Source: Candidatus Omnitrophota bacterium (GTDB taxonomy: Bacteria; Omnitrophota; Gorgyraeia; 1-14-0-20-64-10). Taken from it: DNA of 35,136 bases. Numbering within the stretch: the first letter of the stretch is position 1; each line of letters starts with the position of its first letter. The stretch lies in NCBI GenBank assembly GCA_016201735.1, contig JACQCH010000018.1, forward strand, positions 1 to 35,136. Reading direction: 5' to 3'. Made by a program: the position numbers and the translations under genes. This document shows, piece by piece, positions 16,471-25,522 of the stretch. Under the pieces are notes generated by a model. That model was given only the letters and a program-made list of their open reading frames with translations, had not been told where the DNA came from and did not search any database.

Positions 16471-18902
16471 GCAGCAATCGGGCCGCCGGGCCGGCGGCGA
16501 GTTCTCAGACACGCTCGGCAGCCCCAGCGAGGCTGCCTCGCTCCTACTCCGGCCCTCGCTCTCTCCGCCGAAACTCAGCTCACAGGCGGAGAACCATGCC
16601 CGCTCGGGCCTCCGAGGGTCTTCGAACTCATCCGCCGGCCCGGCGCCCTGCCTCTGACGATTTTCTGCTCGAGATCGGCTGCGAGGAGCTTCCCGCCGAC
16701 TACCTGCCGCTCGCGCTCAACTGGGGTGAATCAGGAGGGGGGCTTCCATTTTCCGCAGCGTGCGCATTCTCTGGGAATAAAATCGGTTGGCAGGAAATCT
16801 GGACCTACGGGACTCCCCGGCGGCTGGTTCTCTGGGTTAAAGGAGTCGAGCCGGTCATCAACAAATCTGAAGAGGGACCTCCCGTTCAGATTGCCTTCGA
16901 TTCCCAGGGTAAGCCGACCCGAGCGGCAGAATCATTCGCTCAAAGGCATGGGCTGAAAATTTCTCAATTAAAAAGGAAGCAGACTGCGAAAGGGGAGCGG
17001 CTCTGCGCGGAGTACGACGTCCCGGTCACAAAAATCTTGACGGATCTGATCCCGGTGATCATTAAAGGGATCGGCTTCCCCAAGACGATGCGATGGGATG
17101 AATCCGGTGTCCGGTTCGCCCGCCCGATCCGGTGGCTGCTGGCTCTTTACGGATCCAAGCCAGTGTCGGTTCTGTTCGGGCGGATCAAAAGTGGGAAGAC
17201 AACCTATGGAACTCGACGGTGCGGGGGGAAAGCGGTGGTGATCTCAACCCCAGCTTCCTATTTCCCCACACTTACTCGGCTTAAGGTGCACCTGGAAGAG
17301 GGCCTGCATTATAAATCCAAAGGAGATTCTTTCGAACCGTTGCCGTCCCATCCTAGAAAGAGGGAAGAGCTGCTAAAACGTCTCGCGGCTGCGGCCAAAC
17401 GGTGCGCAGGACGACTGGCCGATGAGACGACGGAGGAGTTCGGCTGGCTGCTCAGCACCAGCACCTTCTTAGCGGAGGAGCCGGTGGTTGAAGCCGGCTC
17501 TTTCCGGAAAGAATATCTGGAGCTTCCTCCCGAGGTGTTGGCCACTTCAATGGCGAAACACTTGAAGCTGTTCAGCGTCCATTCTCCCAATGGAGAGAAA
17601 CTGTTGAACCGGTTTCTTGCGGTATTGGAAGGAAAACCGGCAAAGGCCGCCGCCGTTGTCGCCAACATCGAGCGGATCCTCGAGGCCCGGTTTGTGGATG
17701 CTCGGTTCTTCTACCAGGCGGACACCAAGGGTTCTCTCGAGGGAAAGGTTCCCCATCTGCAGAAAGTGGTGTTTCATGAAAAACTGGGAACGGTGGGGGA
17801 GCGAATTCCTCGCCTGGAGCGGCTCATGAAAAATCTTGCCGGGCAGCTGTCCATCGCGGACCCAACCCGATGGGAGTTGGAGCGGGTGGCCCGGGTAGCT
17901 AAGGCGGATCTGGTGACCCAGATGGTCCGAGAATTTCCCTCCTTGCAGGGGATCATCGGCGGGCATTACGCGAAGGTCGGCGGCGATCCGGTGGATGTGA
18001 CGGAGGCCATCGCCCAGCAGTATCAACCCAGGACGGCTAACGATCCGATTCCTTCCACCGCGCTGGGGACCTTGGTCAGCCTGGCCGACCGGCTGGACAC
18101 CTTAATCGGATATTTCGGTGTTGGCTTAAAGCCGACGGGTTCTGCGGATCCATACAGTCTGCGGCGCCAGGCGATGGGTCTGGTGCGGATCTTGATCGAT
18201 CCGCCGCCGGAGGGGATCTCATTTGTTGGCCTGTCAATTGACAGACTCTTCGACGAAGGGATACAATCATGGGGCTCCAGGATGACCATCGATCCCAAAA
18301 CCCTCAAAAAGGAACTCCATGTTTTCTTAGAGGAACGGTTCGAGTGGTTGGCTTTTGTCCGAGATGGGATTCCCAGGGAGTTGATCGCGGCGGTGCTTAC
18401 GGCCGGCAGCGACGACTCAGAGATTACAAGTGGTGCGGCCTCCTCTAGCCGCAGCCATGACCTTGCCGGAGCGTGGGAGCGGCTGAAGATCCTGCAGAAG
18501 TTTTGGACCGATCCCAAGAGGAAGCCGGTGCTCATCAAGGCGGCTAAGGTAGCGGAGCGGACCGGCCGGATTGTGAAAGCGGCGAAAGAAACCGATGGTT
18601 TCGGAAAAATAAATCCGGAGGCCTTCAAGGAATCTTCGGAGAAGAAACTTTGGGCCGTCTGGAACCAGGTGGCCCCCAAAGTTCAGGAGCAGGTGAAGCG
18701 TCGGCAGTACAGGGAAGCGATTACCAGCTACAGCGCTCTCTATCCGGAGGTTCACGAATTCTTTGAGACGGTCTTTGTGATGGATGAAAACCTGGAAGTT
18801 CGAAAGAATCGGCTTGCTTTCATGAAGGAGATATTTCAATCCTTGTCCAACGGATTCGCGGACCTGTCAAAACTTCCTTTGGCGGGGATCGAGCCCTCTT
18901 AA
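16467..18902 (+). CDS. glyS: glycyl-tRNA synthetase beta subunit, enlarged by insertions
   Basis: The tRNA-recognition subunit of glycyl-tRNA synthetase. Family blocks include [21 protein letters not shown] (residue 64 on), [61 protein letters not shown] and [11 protein letters not shown]. At 811 residues it is about 120 longer than E. coli GlyS. Residues 1-63 come from a palindromic element (16481-16647) and look random (Arg/Pro/Ser-rich). A second insertion, [18 protein letters not shown] near residue 650, is a dispersed 48-nt repeat. The usual G-H-R motif after the S-G-x-T-T segment reads GTRR here. ATG 16467 overlaps glyQ; ATG 16596 in frame is an alternative start. Confidence 0.93.
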   Translation: MSSNRAAGPAASSQTRSAAPARLPRSYSGPRSLRRNSAHRRRTMPARASEGLRTHPPARRPASDDFLLEIGCEELPADYLPLALNWGESGGGLPFSAACAFSGNKIGWQEIWTYGTPRRLVLWVKGVEPVINKSEEGPPVQIAFDSQGKPTRAAESFAQRHGLKISQLKRKQTAKGERLCAEYDVPVTKILTDLIPVIIKGIGFPKTMRWDESGVRFARPIRWLLALYGSKPVSVLFGRIKSGKTTYGTRRCGGKAVVISTPASYFPTLTRLKVHLEEGLHYKSKGDSFEPLPSHPRKREELLKRLAAAAKRCAGRLADETTEEFGWLLSTSTFLAEEPVVEAGSFRKEYLELPPEVLATSMAKHLKLFSVHSPNGEKLLNRFLAVLEGKPAKAAAVVANIERILEARFVDARFFYQADTKGSLEGKVPHLQKVVFHEKLGTVGERIPRLERLMKNLAGQLSIADPTRWELERVARVAKADLVTQMVREFPSLQGIIGGHYAKVGGDPVDVTEAIAQQYQPRTANDPIPSTALGTLVSLADRLDTLIGYFGVGLKPTGSADPYSLRRQAMGLVRILIDPPPEGISFVGLSIDRLFDEGIQSWGSRMTIDPKTLKKELHVFLEERFEWLAFVRDGIPRELIAAVLTAGSDDSEITSGAASSSRSHDLAGAWERLKILQKFWTDPKRKPVLIKAAKVAERTGRIVKAAKETDGFGKINPEAFKESSEKKLWAVWNQVAPKVQEQVKRRQYREAITSYSALYPEVHEFFETVFVMDENLEVRKNRLAFMKEIFQSLSNGFADLSKLPLAGIEPS
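16481..16647. repeat. imperfect palindromic element inside the glyS 5' end
   Basis: A roughly 165-bp inverted repeat. Perfect 14-nt arms CGCCGGGCCGGCGG (16484-16497) and its complement (16632-16645) are followed inward by further imperfect pairing (GAGTTC near 16499 against GAACTC near 16624, and GCTCGG against CCGAGG). A perfect internal hairpin AGCGAGGC-T-GCCTCGCT sits at 16526-16542. It is translated as the N-terminal extension of GlyS. Confidence 0.75.
18414..18461 (+). repeat. 48-nt dispersed repeat in glyS (copy 1)
   Basis: The stretch beginning GACTCAGAGATTACAAG and continuing through TGCGGC-CTCCTCTA-GCCGCA to CATGAC matches the copy in rsmE (28407-28454) and, on the opposite strand, a segment of the GH57 gene (27392-27436). 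It contains a short inverted repeat (TGCGGC/GCCGCA). It is read in frame in GlyS. Confidence 0.8.
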
Positions 18903-18904
18903 TC

Positions 18905-21622
18905 ATGGCGAAAAAATACGTCTATTTCTTTGGAGCCGGCAAGGCGGACGGCTCCGCTCAGATGAAGGCCCTCTTGGGCGGCAAGGGGGCGAACCTGGCC
19001 GAGATGACCCGGATCGGACTGCCCGTTCCACCGGGTTTTACCGTCACGACCGAGGTCTGCACCTCTTATTACGAGCACAAGGAAACCTATCCCAAGGAAC
19101 TCTCCAGGCAGGTGGAGTCAGCGATCGCCCGGCTCGAGGCCTTGACCGGCAAGAAGTTCGGGGATACCCGGAATCCCCTCTTGGTGAGCGTCCGCTCGGG
19201 CGCCCGGGAGTCGATGCCCGGTATGATGGACACGATTTTGAACCTCGGCCTCAACGATAAGACGGTGGAGGTGCTGGGCCGCCGTTCCGGGAATCCCCGG
19301 TTTGCCTGGGACAGCTACCGGCGGTTTATCCAGATGTACGGAGGTGTGGTCATGGGCGTTCATGCCGAAGGAAGAGATGCCCACGAACCGTTCGAGGAGA
19401 TCTTGGCCACCCTCAAAAAGGAAGCGAAGGTTGAGAGGGATACCGACCTGACGGTGGGCAACTTGGCGGAGTTGGTCAACCGGTACAAACAACTGATCAA
19501 ACGCCGCAAGGGTAAGGAATTCCCTCAGGATCCGGAGAAACAGCTCTGGGGCGCCGTCGGAGCGGTGTTTGAATCCTGGAACAACGACCGGGCGATTGTC
19601 TATCGCCGCAAGTACAACATTCCGCACGAGTGGGGAACGGCGGTTAACGTGCAGACGATGGTCTTTGGAAATTTAGGGAACACCAGCGCGACTGGAGTGG
19701 CTTTCACCCGAGATCCGGCGACCGGGAAGAAAGAATTCTACGGCGAGTACCTGATCAACGCTCAAGGGGAGGACGTGGTTTCCGGTGTCCGGACGCCCCG
19801 CCCGATCGGTGATCTGGCCCGGGAGATGCCCAATGCCCATGCGGAACTGGAAAGGATCCGGCGGATCCTGGAACGGCATTTCAAGGATATGCAGGACTTC
19901 GAGTTCACCATTGAGGATAACAAAGTTTACATGCTCCAAACCCGCAGCGGCAAGCGGACCGGCCTGGCCGCGGTCCGGATCGCTGTGGAGATGGTGGAGG
20001 AGAAGCTGATCGACTGGAAGACCGCGGTCGGCAGGGTGCCGGCTGATTCCCTGGCTCATCTGTTGGCCCCCGTGTTCGATCGGAAGGACCGCCAGGAGGC
20101 GGAGCGCGGCGGCCGGCTCCTCTGCAAGGGGCTGGCGGCGGGGCCAGGAGCGGCCAGCGGGAAGATTGTTTTTAACGCGGAGGACGCGGCGGCCTTGGCC
20201 AACAAGGGAGAAAGGGTCCTGCTGACCCGGATCGAGACCACGCCGGAGGACCTGCGCGGCATGATCGCCGCGGAGGGGATCTTGACGGCGCGCGGCGGGG
20301 TCAGCTCCCACGCGGCGCTGGTTGCGCGCCAGATGGGGAAGGTGTGCATCTGCGGAGCGCAGGACCTCCATATTGACTACGCGACCCGGACGATGCGGGT
20401 CAAGGGCCGCGTGATTAAGGAAGGGGAGGATATCTCCATCGACGGCACCTCGGGTGAGGTGTTCTTAGGACAGGTCAAGACCGCTCCCAGCGAGGTGGTG
20501 CAGGTACTCGTCCACAAGAATTTGGATCCGAAGAAAAGCCCCACCTACCGGCAGTTCGCCACCCTGATGAAATGGGCGGATCAATTGCGCCGGCTTAAAA
20601 TCCGGACCAACGCCGACCAGCCGGACCAGGCGGCGAACGCGATTTCCTTTGGCGCCGAAGGGATCGGTTTGTGCCGGACGGAACATATGTTCTTCGGCGG
20701 CACCCGGATCGACGCCATCCGTGAGATGATCCTGGCCGAGACGGCTGAGGCCCGCCAGAGGGCGCTGGAGAAACTCCTTCCATATCAACGGGAGGACTTT
20801 GTGGGAATTTTCCGCCAGATGAAGGGGCTGCCGGTGACGATCCGGACCTTGGATCCGCCGCTCCATGAGTTCCTGCCCAACGATGGGGAGGTGATGCAGG
20901 AACTGGCGGAAAAGCTGAAGATCCCGTACCAGAAGATCGCCGCCCGGGTGGCGCAGCTGCATGAGACCAACCCGATGCTGGGCCACCGGGGCTGCCGGTT
21001 GGGAATCGCGTATCCGGAGATTACCCAGATGCAGGCCCGGGCCATCTTCGAAGCGGCCGCGGCCGTCCAGAAGGAAGGGGTCAAGGTTCATCCGGAGATC
21101 ATGATTCCGCTGGTCGGCTTCCCTAAAGAGCTTCAACTGCAGTTGGAGATCGTCCATGAGGCGGCGGCCCAAGTGCAGGCGAAGACCAAACAGAGAATCC
21201 AGTACATGGTGGGCACGATGATTGAAATCCCCCGCGCCGCTCTTGTGGCCGATCGGATTGCCGCTGACGCGGAGTTTTTCAGCTTCGGGACCAATGATCT
21301 GACCCAGATGGTTCTGGGGATGAGCCGGGACGACAGCGGCTCTTTTTTGCCGGCCTATCTGGAGCATGAGATCCTCCGGGTGAACCCCTTTGCCTCCATC
21401 GACCAGACCGGGGTGGGCAAGCTGATGGAGATGGCGATCCAGGCCAGCCGCCGGGTTCGCCCCCATATTAAGGTGGGGATCTGCGGTGAACATGGAGGAG
21501 ATCCATCCAGCATTGAATTCTGTCACCGGTTGGGGCTGGATTACGTGAGCTGTTCCCCTTTCCGGGTGCCGATCGCCCGGTTGGCCGCCGCGCAGGCGGC
21601 GCTGAAGGAGAAAGATGCCTGA
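18905..21622 (+). CDS. ppdK: pyruvate, phosphate dikinase
   Basis: This enzyme interconverts pyruvate, ATP and phosphate with phosphoenolpyruvate, AMP and pyrophosphate, working in glycolysis or gluconeogenesis. It has 905 residues, slightly above the usual 870-880. The N-terminal ATP-grasp domain starts [24 protein letters not shown]. The swivelling domain carries the phospho-histidine, His469, in [19 protein letters not shown]. The C-terminal PEP/pyruvate barrel ends with Cys860 in [15 protein letters not shown], the catalytic acid. [16 protein letters not shown] and [11 protein letters not shown] are also typical. It begins 2 nt after glyS and overlaps the sigma factor gene by 8 nt. No regulatory kinase gene is visible here. 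Confidence 0.97.
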   Translation: MAKKYVYFFGAGKADGSAQMKALLGGKGANLAEMTRIGLPVPPGFTVTTEVCTSYYEHKETYPKELSRQVESAIARLEALTGKKFGDTRNPLLVSVRSGARESMPGMMDTILNLGLNDKTVEVLGRRSGNPRFAWDSYRRFIQMYGGVVMGVHAEGRDAHEPFEEILATLKKEAKVERDTDLTVGNLAELVNRYKQLIKRRKGKEFPQDPEKQLWGAVGAVFESWNNDRAIVYRRKYNIPHEWGTAVNVQTMVFGNLGNTSATGVAFTRDPATGKKEFYGEYLINAQGEDVVSGVRTPRPIGDLAREMPNAHAELERIRRILERHFKDMQDFEFTIEDNKVYMLQTRSGKRTGLAAVRIAVEMVEEKLIDWKTAVGRVPADSLAHLLAPVFDRKDRQEAERGGRLLCKGLAAGPGAASGKIVFNAEDAAALANKGERVLLTRIETTPEDLRGMIAAEGILTARGGVSSHAALVARQMGKVCICGAQDLHIDYATRTMRVKGRVIKEGEDISIDGTSGEVFLGQVKTAPSEVVQVLVHKNLDPKKSPTYRQFATLMKWADQLRRLKIRTNADQPDQAANAISFGAEGIGLCRTEHMFFGGTRIDAIREMILAETAEARQRALEKLLPYQREDFVGIFRQMKGLPVTIRTLDPPLHEFLPNDGEVMQELAEKLKIPYQKIAARVAQLHETNPMLGHRGCRLGIAYPEITQMQARAIFEAAAAVQKEGVKVHPEIMIPLVGFPKELQLQLEIVHEAAAQVQAKTKQRIQYMVGTMIEIPRAALVADRIAADAEFFSFGTNDLTQMVLGMSRDDSGSFLPAYLEHEILRVNPFASIDQTGVGKLMEMAIQASRRVRPHIKVGICGEHGGDPSSIEFCHRLGLDYVSCSPFRVPIARLAAAQAALKEKDA

Positions 21623-22439
21623 CGCTTTGAAGCTGTACTTAAAAGACATCAAGGATATTCCTCTTCTCACCCCGCAGGAGGAAGTTGCGCTGGCCCGGCG
21701 GATCAAAAAGGGAGATGCCGAAGCCCGCCGGAAGATGATCCGGGCGAACTTGCGGCTCGTGATCAGCATCGCCAAGCGGTACAGCTACCTCGGCATGCCG
21801 ATCTCAGACCTGATTGAGGAAGGGAACTTAGGGCTCATGCGGGCGGTCACCAAATTTAATCCCGGGAAAGGATTCCGGTTCTCCACCTACGCGGCCTGGT
21901 GGATCAAGCAGTACGTCTTAAGGGCGATCGCCAACCAGGGGAAAACGATCCGGATCCCGGTCTACATGGTGGACATCATCTCCCGTTACCGGAAGGTGAC
22001 CGAGCGGCTCAACCAGCGGCTGGGGCGCAAGCCCTCCACCGCTGAGATGGCCCACGGCATGAAACTTCCGGTCAAGAAGATCCGGGAGATCGAGGAGATC
22101 CTCCTCCAGCCGGCCAGTCTGGACGCTCCATTAGGAGAAGAAGGGACTTCCCAGTTCATTGATCTGGTGGAGCAGGCCCAAGGGGGATCTTCGAAAGACG
22201 AGCTGGCGGAGTTTCTCACCCGGGAACAGGTCGAGGATCTGCTCGGCCGGCTGACCGAGAGGGAACAGCAGGTCTTGAAATTTCGATACGGCCTCGTGGA
22301 TGGAGTGACGTATACCTTGGGAGAAACGGCCAAGCGGCTGGGGATTACCCGGGAGCGGGTCCGCCAGATCCAGAATTCCGCTGAGAAGCGGCTGCATGCT
22401 TTCTTAGCGACCCAAGAGCAGCGTTCCTCCGCAACATGA
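21615..22439 (+). CDS. sigma-70 family factor, short primary-type (no region 1.1)
   Basis: An RNA polymerase sigma factor of 274 residues. Region 1.2 is short ([26 protein letters not shown]). Region 2 is nearly primary-type: [36 protein letters not shown], then [27 protein letters not shown]. Region 3 ([20 protein letters not shown]) and region 4 ([18 protein letters not shown] ... [27 protein letters not shown]) are complete. Region 1.1 and the non-conserved region of RpoD are absent. A second, full-size RpoD is encoded at 33021, so this one may be an RpoS/SigB-like group 2 factor. Its promoter set is unknown. It overlaps ppdK (8 nt) and apt (ATGA), implying one transcript. Confidence 0.93.
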   Translation: MPDALKLYLKDIKDIPLLTPQEEVALARRIKKGDAEARRKMIRANLRLVISIAKRYSYLGMPISDLIEEGNLGLMRAVTKFNPGKGFRFSTYAAWWIKQYVLRAIANQGKTIRIPVYMVDIISRYRKVTERLNQRLGRKPSTAEMAHGMKLPVKKIREIEEILLQPASLDAPLGEEGTSQFIDLVEQAQGGSSKDELAEFLTREQVEDLLGRLTEREQQVLKFRYGLVDGVTYTLGETAKRLGITRERVRQIQNSAEKRLHAFLATQEQRSSAT

Positions 22440-22969
22440 GTATCAACCTGAAATCCTACGTTCGAGATATCCCGGGCTACCCCAAGCCGGGGATTGTCTT
22501 CAAGGATCTTACCCCTCTCTGGAAAGATCCCGCCGCGTTTCAGACGATGGTGGATCAGCTGGCCGGCCATTACCAATCTTCCCGGGTGGGAACTATTGCT
22601 GCCATTGAGGCTCGAGGGTTGATCTTGGGATCCGCGATGGCCTTTGTCTTAAAGAGCGGATTGGTTCCGGTCCGAAAGGCCGGGAAGCTTCCATGGAATA
22701 AGATCAAGGCCTCCTATTCCTTAGAGTACGGCTCAGCCACCTCAGAACTTCACACCGATGCCTTTGAGCCCGGAGCCCGGGTGCTGATCGTGGACGATCT
22801 GTTGGCCACGGGTGGAACCGCGGAGGCGGCCGTGAAGCTGGTCCAGGAGCTTAAGGGGAAGATTGTTGGGTTGGCTTTTCTCGTGGAGCTCTCTTTCCTA
22901 AAGGGGCGGGAACTGCTGAAGCCCTACGGGGTAGAGATATTTTCCCTCCTTCAATATGATCAGCCATGA
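22436..22969 (+). CDS. apt: adenine phosphoribosyltransferase
   Basis: A purine-salvage enzyme making AMP from adenine and PRPP, 177 residues, normal length. Family marks are the N-terminal LKSYVRDIPGYPKPGIVFKDLTPLW, the adenine-site loop AAIEARGLILGSAMA, LVPVRKAGKLPW, YSLEYGSATSELHTDAF, and the PRPP motif VLIVDDLLATGGTAEA near residue 116. The start ATG overlaps the preceding sigma-factor stop (ATGA), so the two are probably translated together. It is the last protein gene before a tRNA 22 nt downstream. No anomaly was seen. Confidence 0.96.
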   Translation: MSINLKSYVRDIPGYPKPGIVFKDLTPLWKDPAAFQTMVDQLAGHYQSSRVGTIAAIEARGLILGSAMAFVLKSGLVPVRKAGKLPWNKIKASYSLEYGSATSELHTDAFEPGARVLIVDDLLATGGTAEAAVKLVQELKGKIVGLAFLVELSFLKGRELLKPYGVEIFSLLQYDQP

Positions 22970-22991
22970 GCACAGATTTGAAGAATTCGTT

Positions 22992-23065
22992 GCGCCTGTA
23001 GCTCAGATGGATAGAGCATCTCACTCCTAAGGAGAGGGTCGGCCGTTCGAATCGGCCCAGGCGCA
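22992..23065 (+). tRNA. tRNA-Arg, anticodon CCU
   Basis: A 74-nt cloverleaf: acceptor GCGCCTG/CAGGCGC plus discriminator A, D arm GCTC...GAGC, anticodon loop CTCCTAA giving CCU (reads AGG), and T arm GGCCG-TTCGAAT-CGGCC. No CCA is encoded. The top of the anticodon stem has an A-G mismatch (positions 31/39); the other four pairs are good. It lies between apt and the PHP gene on the same strand. Confidence 0.93.
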
Positions 23066-23102
23066 CTTGACACATGACGCGTGATGCTGGAGACTGTTTG
23101 CC

Positions 23103-23765
23103 ATGATTGACCTTCACATGCACACCTTCTTGAGCGATGGGGAACTGATTCCATCGGAACTGGTTCAGCGGGCCAGGGCCAAGGGATACCGGGCGCTGGC
23201 GATCACCGATCACGTGGATGCCTCCAACGTGGAGATTCTGGTACCGCAGCTGGTCCAGGTTTGCGAGCGGCTGAATGAGTATACCTCTCTCGTCATTGTC
23301 CCGGGAGTGGAGGTGACCCATGTGCCGCCCCGGGATCTGGGATCGGTCGTAGCGGCCGCCCGGGCTGCGGGGGCCCAGTTGGTGGTGGTGCATGGAGAGA
23401 CGCTGGTGGAGCCGGTGGCCCGTGGGACCAACCGGCAGGCGTTGGAGCTGGAGATCGACATCCTGGCTCACCCGGGCCTGATCACCCGGGAGGAGGCGGC
23501 CCTGGCGGCCAAGCGGGGGATTACCCTGGAACTGTCGGCCCGGCGGGGGCACAGCTTGACCAATGGGCACGTGGCCCAGATTGCGCTGGAAACCGGGGCC
23601 TCGATCGTTCTAAATACCGATGCGCATGCCCCGGAGGACCTGCTGACTCTGAAGCAGGCCAAACAGATCGCCTTAGGGGCCGGCTTGAAGCCGCGGCAGG
23701 TGGAGCGGCTTTACGCTCAGGCCAGCCGCTTGGTGGAGCGGGCCTCGGGTAAAAAAATACCTTGA
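23103..23765 (+). CDS. PHP-domain metal-dependent phosphoesterase
   Basis: A 220-residue protein of the polymerase-and-histidinol-phosphatase (PHP) superfamily. The metal-binding motifs appear in order: DLHMHTFLSDGEL (residue 3 on), AITDHVDASN, PGVEVTHVPP, VVVHGETL, DILAHPGL and LNTDAHAPEDL. All expected His and Asp ligands are present, so it should be an active hydrolase. The substrate is not evident; histidinol phosphate, nucleotide or oligonucleotide esters are all known in the family, and no histidine genes are nearby. It starts 37 nt after tRNA-Arg. The TTGACA at 23068-23073 has no matching -10. Confidence 0.87.
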   Translation: MIDLHMHTFLSDGELIPSELVQRARAKGYRALAITDHVDASNVEILVPQLVQVCERLNEYTSLVIVPGVEVTHVPPRDLGSVVAAARAAGAQLVVVHGETLVEPVARGTNRQALELEIDILAHPGLITREEAALAAKRGITLELSARRGHSLTNGHVAQIALETGASIVLNTDAHAPEDLLTLKQAKQIALGAGLKPRQVERLYAQASRLVERASGKKIP

Positions 23766-23790
23766 CAACTTTAGCGTTACATAATAGACT
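23762..23790 (+). promoter_or_regulatory. sigma-70 promoter of the outer-membrane protein gene
   Basis: TTGACA at 23762-23767 and TAGACT at 23785-23790 with an optimal 17-nt spacer. The -35 box overlaps the stop codon of the PHP gene. Predicted transcription start is near 23797, leaving a leader of about 177 nt before ATG 23974. Confidence 0.7.
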
Positions 23791-23796
23791 CCTACA

Positions 23797-23973
23797 AATT
23801 AGGAACTCCTCAGGATCGTTCCGCAACACAAGGCAATGGAGGAGTGGGTTGTAATGGGGGGCCTGGAGCGATCCAGCGGACACCCAGCAAGAGCGACGGT
23901 GAATGTGGGAAGTCGTTAGCTCCCCCGACTGGTGGTTGATGATTCAATTATTTAAAGGGAGGGTTAAAACACG
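23797..23973 (+). promoter_or_regulatory. structured 5' leader of the outer-membrane protein mRNA
   Basis: No open reading frame of note. Nested pairing is possible: GGATCG (23813-23818) with CGATCC (23869-23874), enclosing CAAC (23824-23827) with GTTG (23848-23851). A local CTGGA/TCCAG hairpin competes for the CGATCC strand, and GGG...CCC pairing lies downstream near 23909-23928. The leader ends with AAAGGGAGGG upstream of ATG. I do not recognise a known riboswitch class. The alternative pairing could be regulatory, or the structure could simply stabilise an abundant porin message. Confidence 0.4.
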
Positions 23974-25437
23974 ATGGGTAGCCGAATACTCGTGGGACTT
24001 CTGGCGTTTGCCGTGGCCCTCGTTGGGACCGCGTACGCCGAGGTTCAGAACGTCAAGGTTAGTGGCGACATCAACATGAAGTGGATTTCTCAGGATAACT
24101 TCGACCTGAAGAACAAGCAGGGGAACCTCAACCCCAACCAAAGCGGGGCAGCTCCCGTTGTCACCAATGACGATGGAGCGAATTTTCTCCTGAGCAGCGT
24201 CCGGGTAAAGGTTGACGCGGATCTATCGGACAACGTTTCAACCCATGTCCGTCTGCTCAATCAGCGGGTTTGGGACGCCGAGGCGCATGCCGCTGGGCGC
24301 GATACGAACAGCATCAACATTGATACGGCTTATGTGGTCCTAAAGGAGTTTCTTTACTCTCCGCTGACCCTGATGATCGGTCGGCAGGACCTAAGTTACG
24401 GCACCGGGTTCATCGTTGGGCCAGGCCTGTTGGCGGATCCCAATGGGACCTTCTCCACCTTGTCGACCGGAGGGTCGCCTCACGGCTCCATCGGACAGCA
24501 ATACAGCGACTACAACACCTACGATGCGGTTCGAGCCATCTTCGACTTCGCGCCGATCACAGTGGAAGCACTGTACGCTAAGATCAACGAAACCGGCGTC
24601 ACCTCCAATGACCAGGACCTTTGGGGTGCTGTGTTCAACTACAAGGTCGGTCGGTGGGATGCTGAGGTGGAGCCGTACTTTTTCGCCAAGCTGGATGAGG
24701 GGGCTTCTGTTGTTGTCAGCGATCAGACCTACCGGACATTCACGAGCAACTATGTGTATACTCCGGGACTTCGGTTGGCCGGTTCGCCGATTGAGAACCT
24801 GAGAATCAACGCGGAAGGAGCGCATCAGTTCGGCAAGGTTAAGAGTACAGTTAATGTTGAAGAGCGAACCCGGAATGCCTGGGCTGCGACGGTGGATGCC
24901 CGATATACCTGGGCACATGTCCCCTGGACGCCGGTGACTGGGCTGGGCTGGGTTTTCTTCACGGGTCAAAAGCCGGTTTCCAGCGGCACGTCTCTGACCG
25001 AGGCGCAAGCCCTTGGCCGGAGCTTCACCGCCTGGGATCTGATGTATCGCGGATCGTTCACCACCTTTATTCAGGACTTCTTGGGTGGGAACGACCAGGC
25101 TGGCGGTCTGTACACCACGTTTGACACCAACGACACCTCGGCTGCCACCAACCGGCATCTGATCTACGGCGATGCGAGCGTCAAGCCGTTGCAGGATGTC
25201 ACGTTGTGGGGTCGGTTTACACACGCCCAGTTTGCTCGGGCGCCTCGCACCGGACGCAGCACCTACGCCGGCGATGAGATCGATTTCAAGGCGATGTACG
25301 ACTACACGGAGGATGTCCAGCTGACGCTCTTTGGCGGCTGGTTCTTCCCGGGCCGGTACTACAAGCAAGCGGATCCAAACGTCGCAGGCCACGACACCGC
25401 CTGGACGGTTGGGACTGCAGCAGCGGTAAAGTTTTAA
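23974..25437 (+). CDS. outer-membrane beta-barrel protein, alginate-export-like
   Basis: A 487-residue exported protein. The signal peptide (basic GSR, hydrophobic LVGLLAFAVALVGTA) probably ends at AYA-E. The mature part alternates short amphipathic strands with Asp/Asn/Gly turns throughout and ends in Phe (AAVKF), the usual outer-membrane barrel insertion signal. Strand pairs such as VSTHVRLLNQRVWD, TAYVVLKEFLYSPLTLMIGRQDLSYGTGFIVGP and FGGWFFPGRYY resemble the alginate-export (AlgE-like) porin family. That family also transports other solutes, so the substrate is open. It is a single-gene unit with its own promoter, a long structured leader, a good ribosome site and a strong terminator, which suggests high expression. 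Confidence 0.85.
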   Translation: MGSRILVGLLAFAVALVGTAYAEVQNVKVSGDINMKWISQDNFDLKNKQGNLNPNQSGAAPVVTNDDGANFLLSSVRVKVDADLSDNVSTHVRLLNQRVWDAEAHAAGRDTNSINIDTAYVVLKEFLYSPLTLMIGRQDLSYGTGFIVGPGLLADPNGTFSTLSTGGSPHGSIGQQYSDYNTYDAVRAIFDFAPITVEALYAKINETGVTSNDQDLWGAVFNYKVGRWDAEVEPYFFAKLDEGASVVVSDQTYRTFTSNYVYTPGLRLAGSPIENLRINAEGAHQFGKVKSTVNVEERTRNAWAATVDARYTWAHVPWTPVTGLGWVFFTGQKPVSSGTSLTEAQALGRSFTAWDLMYRGSFTTFIQDFLGGNDQAGGLYTTFDTNDTSAATNRHLIYGDASVKPLQDVTLWGRFTHAQFARAPRTGRSTYAGDEIDFKAMYDYTEDVQLTLFGGWFFPGRYYKQADPNVAGHDTAWTVGTAAAVKF

Positions 25438-25479
25438 CTTAATCCCTCGCGTCGTTCTGACGCGTTGTGACTGACACGG

Positions 25480-25514
25480 CCCCCGGGAGCGACCCTCCCG
25501 GGGGTTTGTGTTTC
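25480..25514 (+). terminator. rho-independent terminator after the barrel gene
   Basis: A perfect 10-bp GC-rich stem (CCCCCGGGAG at 25480-25489, CTCCCGGGGG at 25495-25504) with a 5-nt loop is followed by TTTGTGTTT. It ends just before the GH57 gene and separates the two units. Confidence 0.88.
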
Positions 25515-25522
25515 TAGGACCC

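Noticed and set aside
20465-21775. 436-residue minus-strand frame opposite ppdK
   Set aside because: It is fully antisense to conserved PPDK sequence and shows no motif or ribosome site.
23068-23102. promoter for the PHP gene from TTGACA at 23068
   Set aside because: No acceptable -10 lies 16-18 nt downstream.
25508-25522. GTG start for the GH57 protein
   Set aside because: It overlaps the terminator tail and adds residues absent from the family's usual N-terminus.
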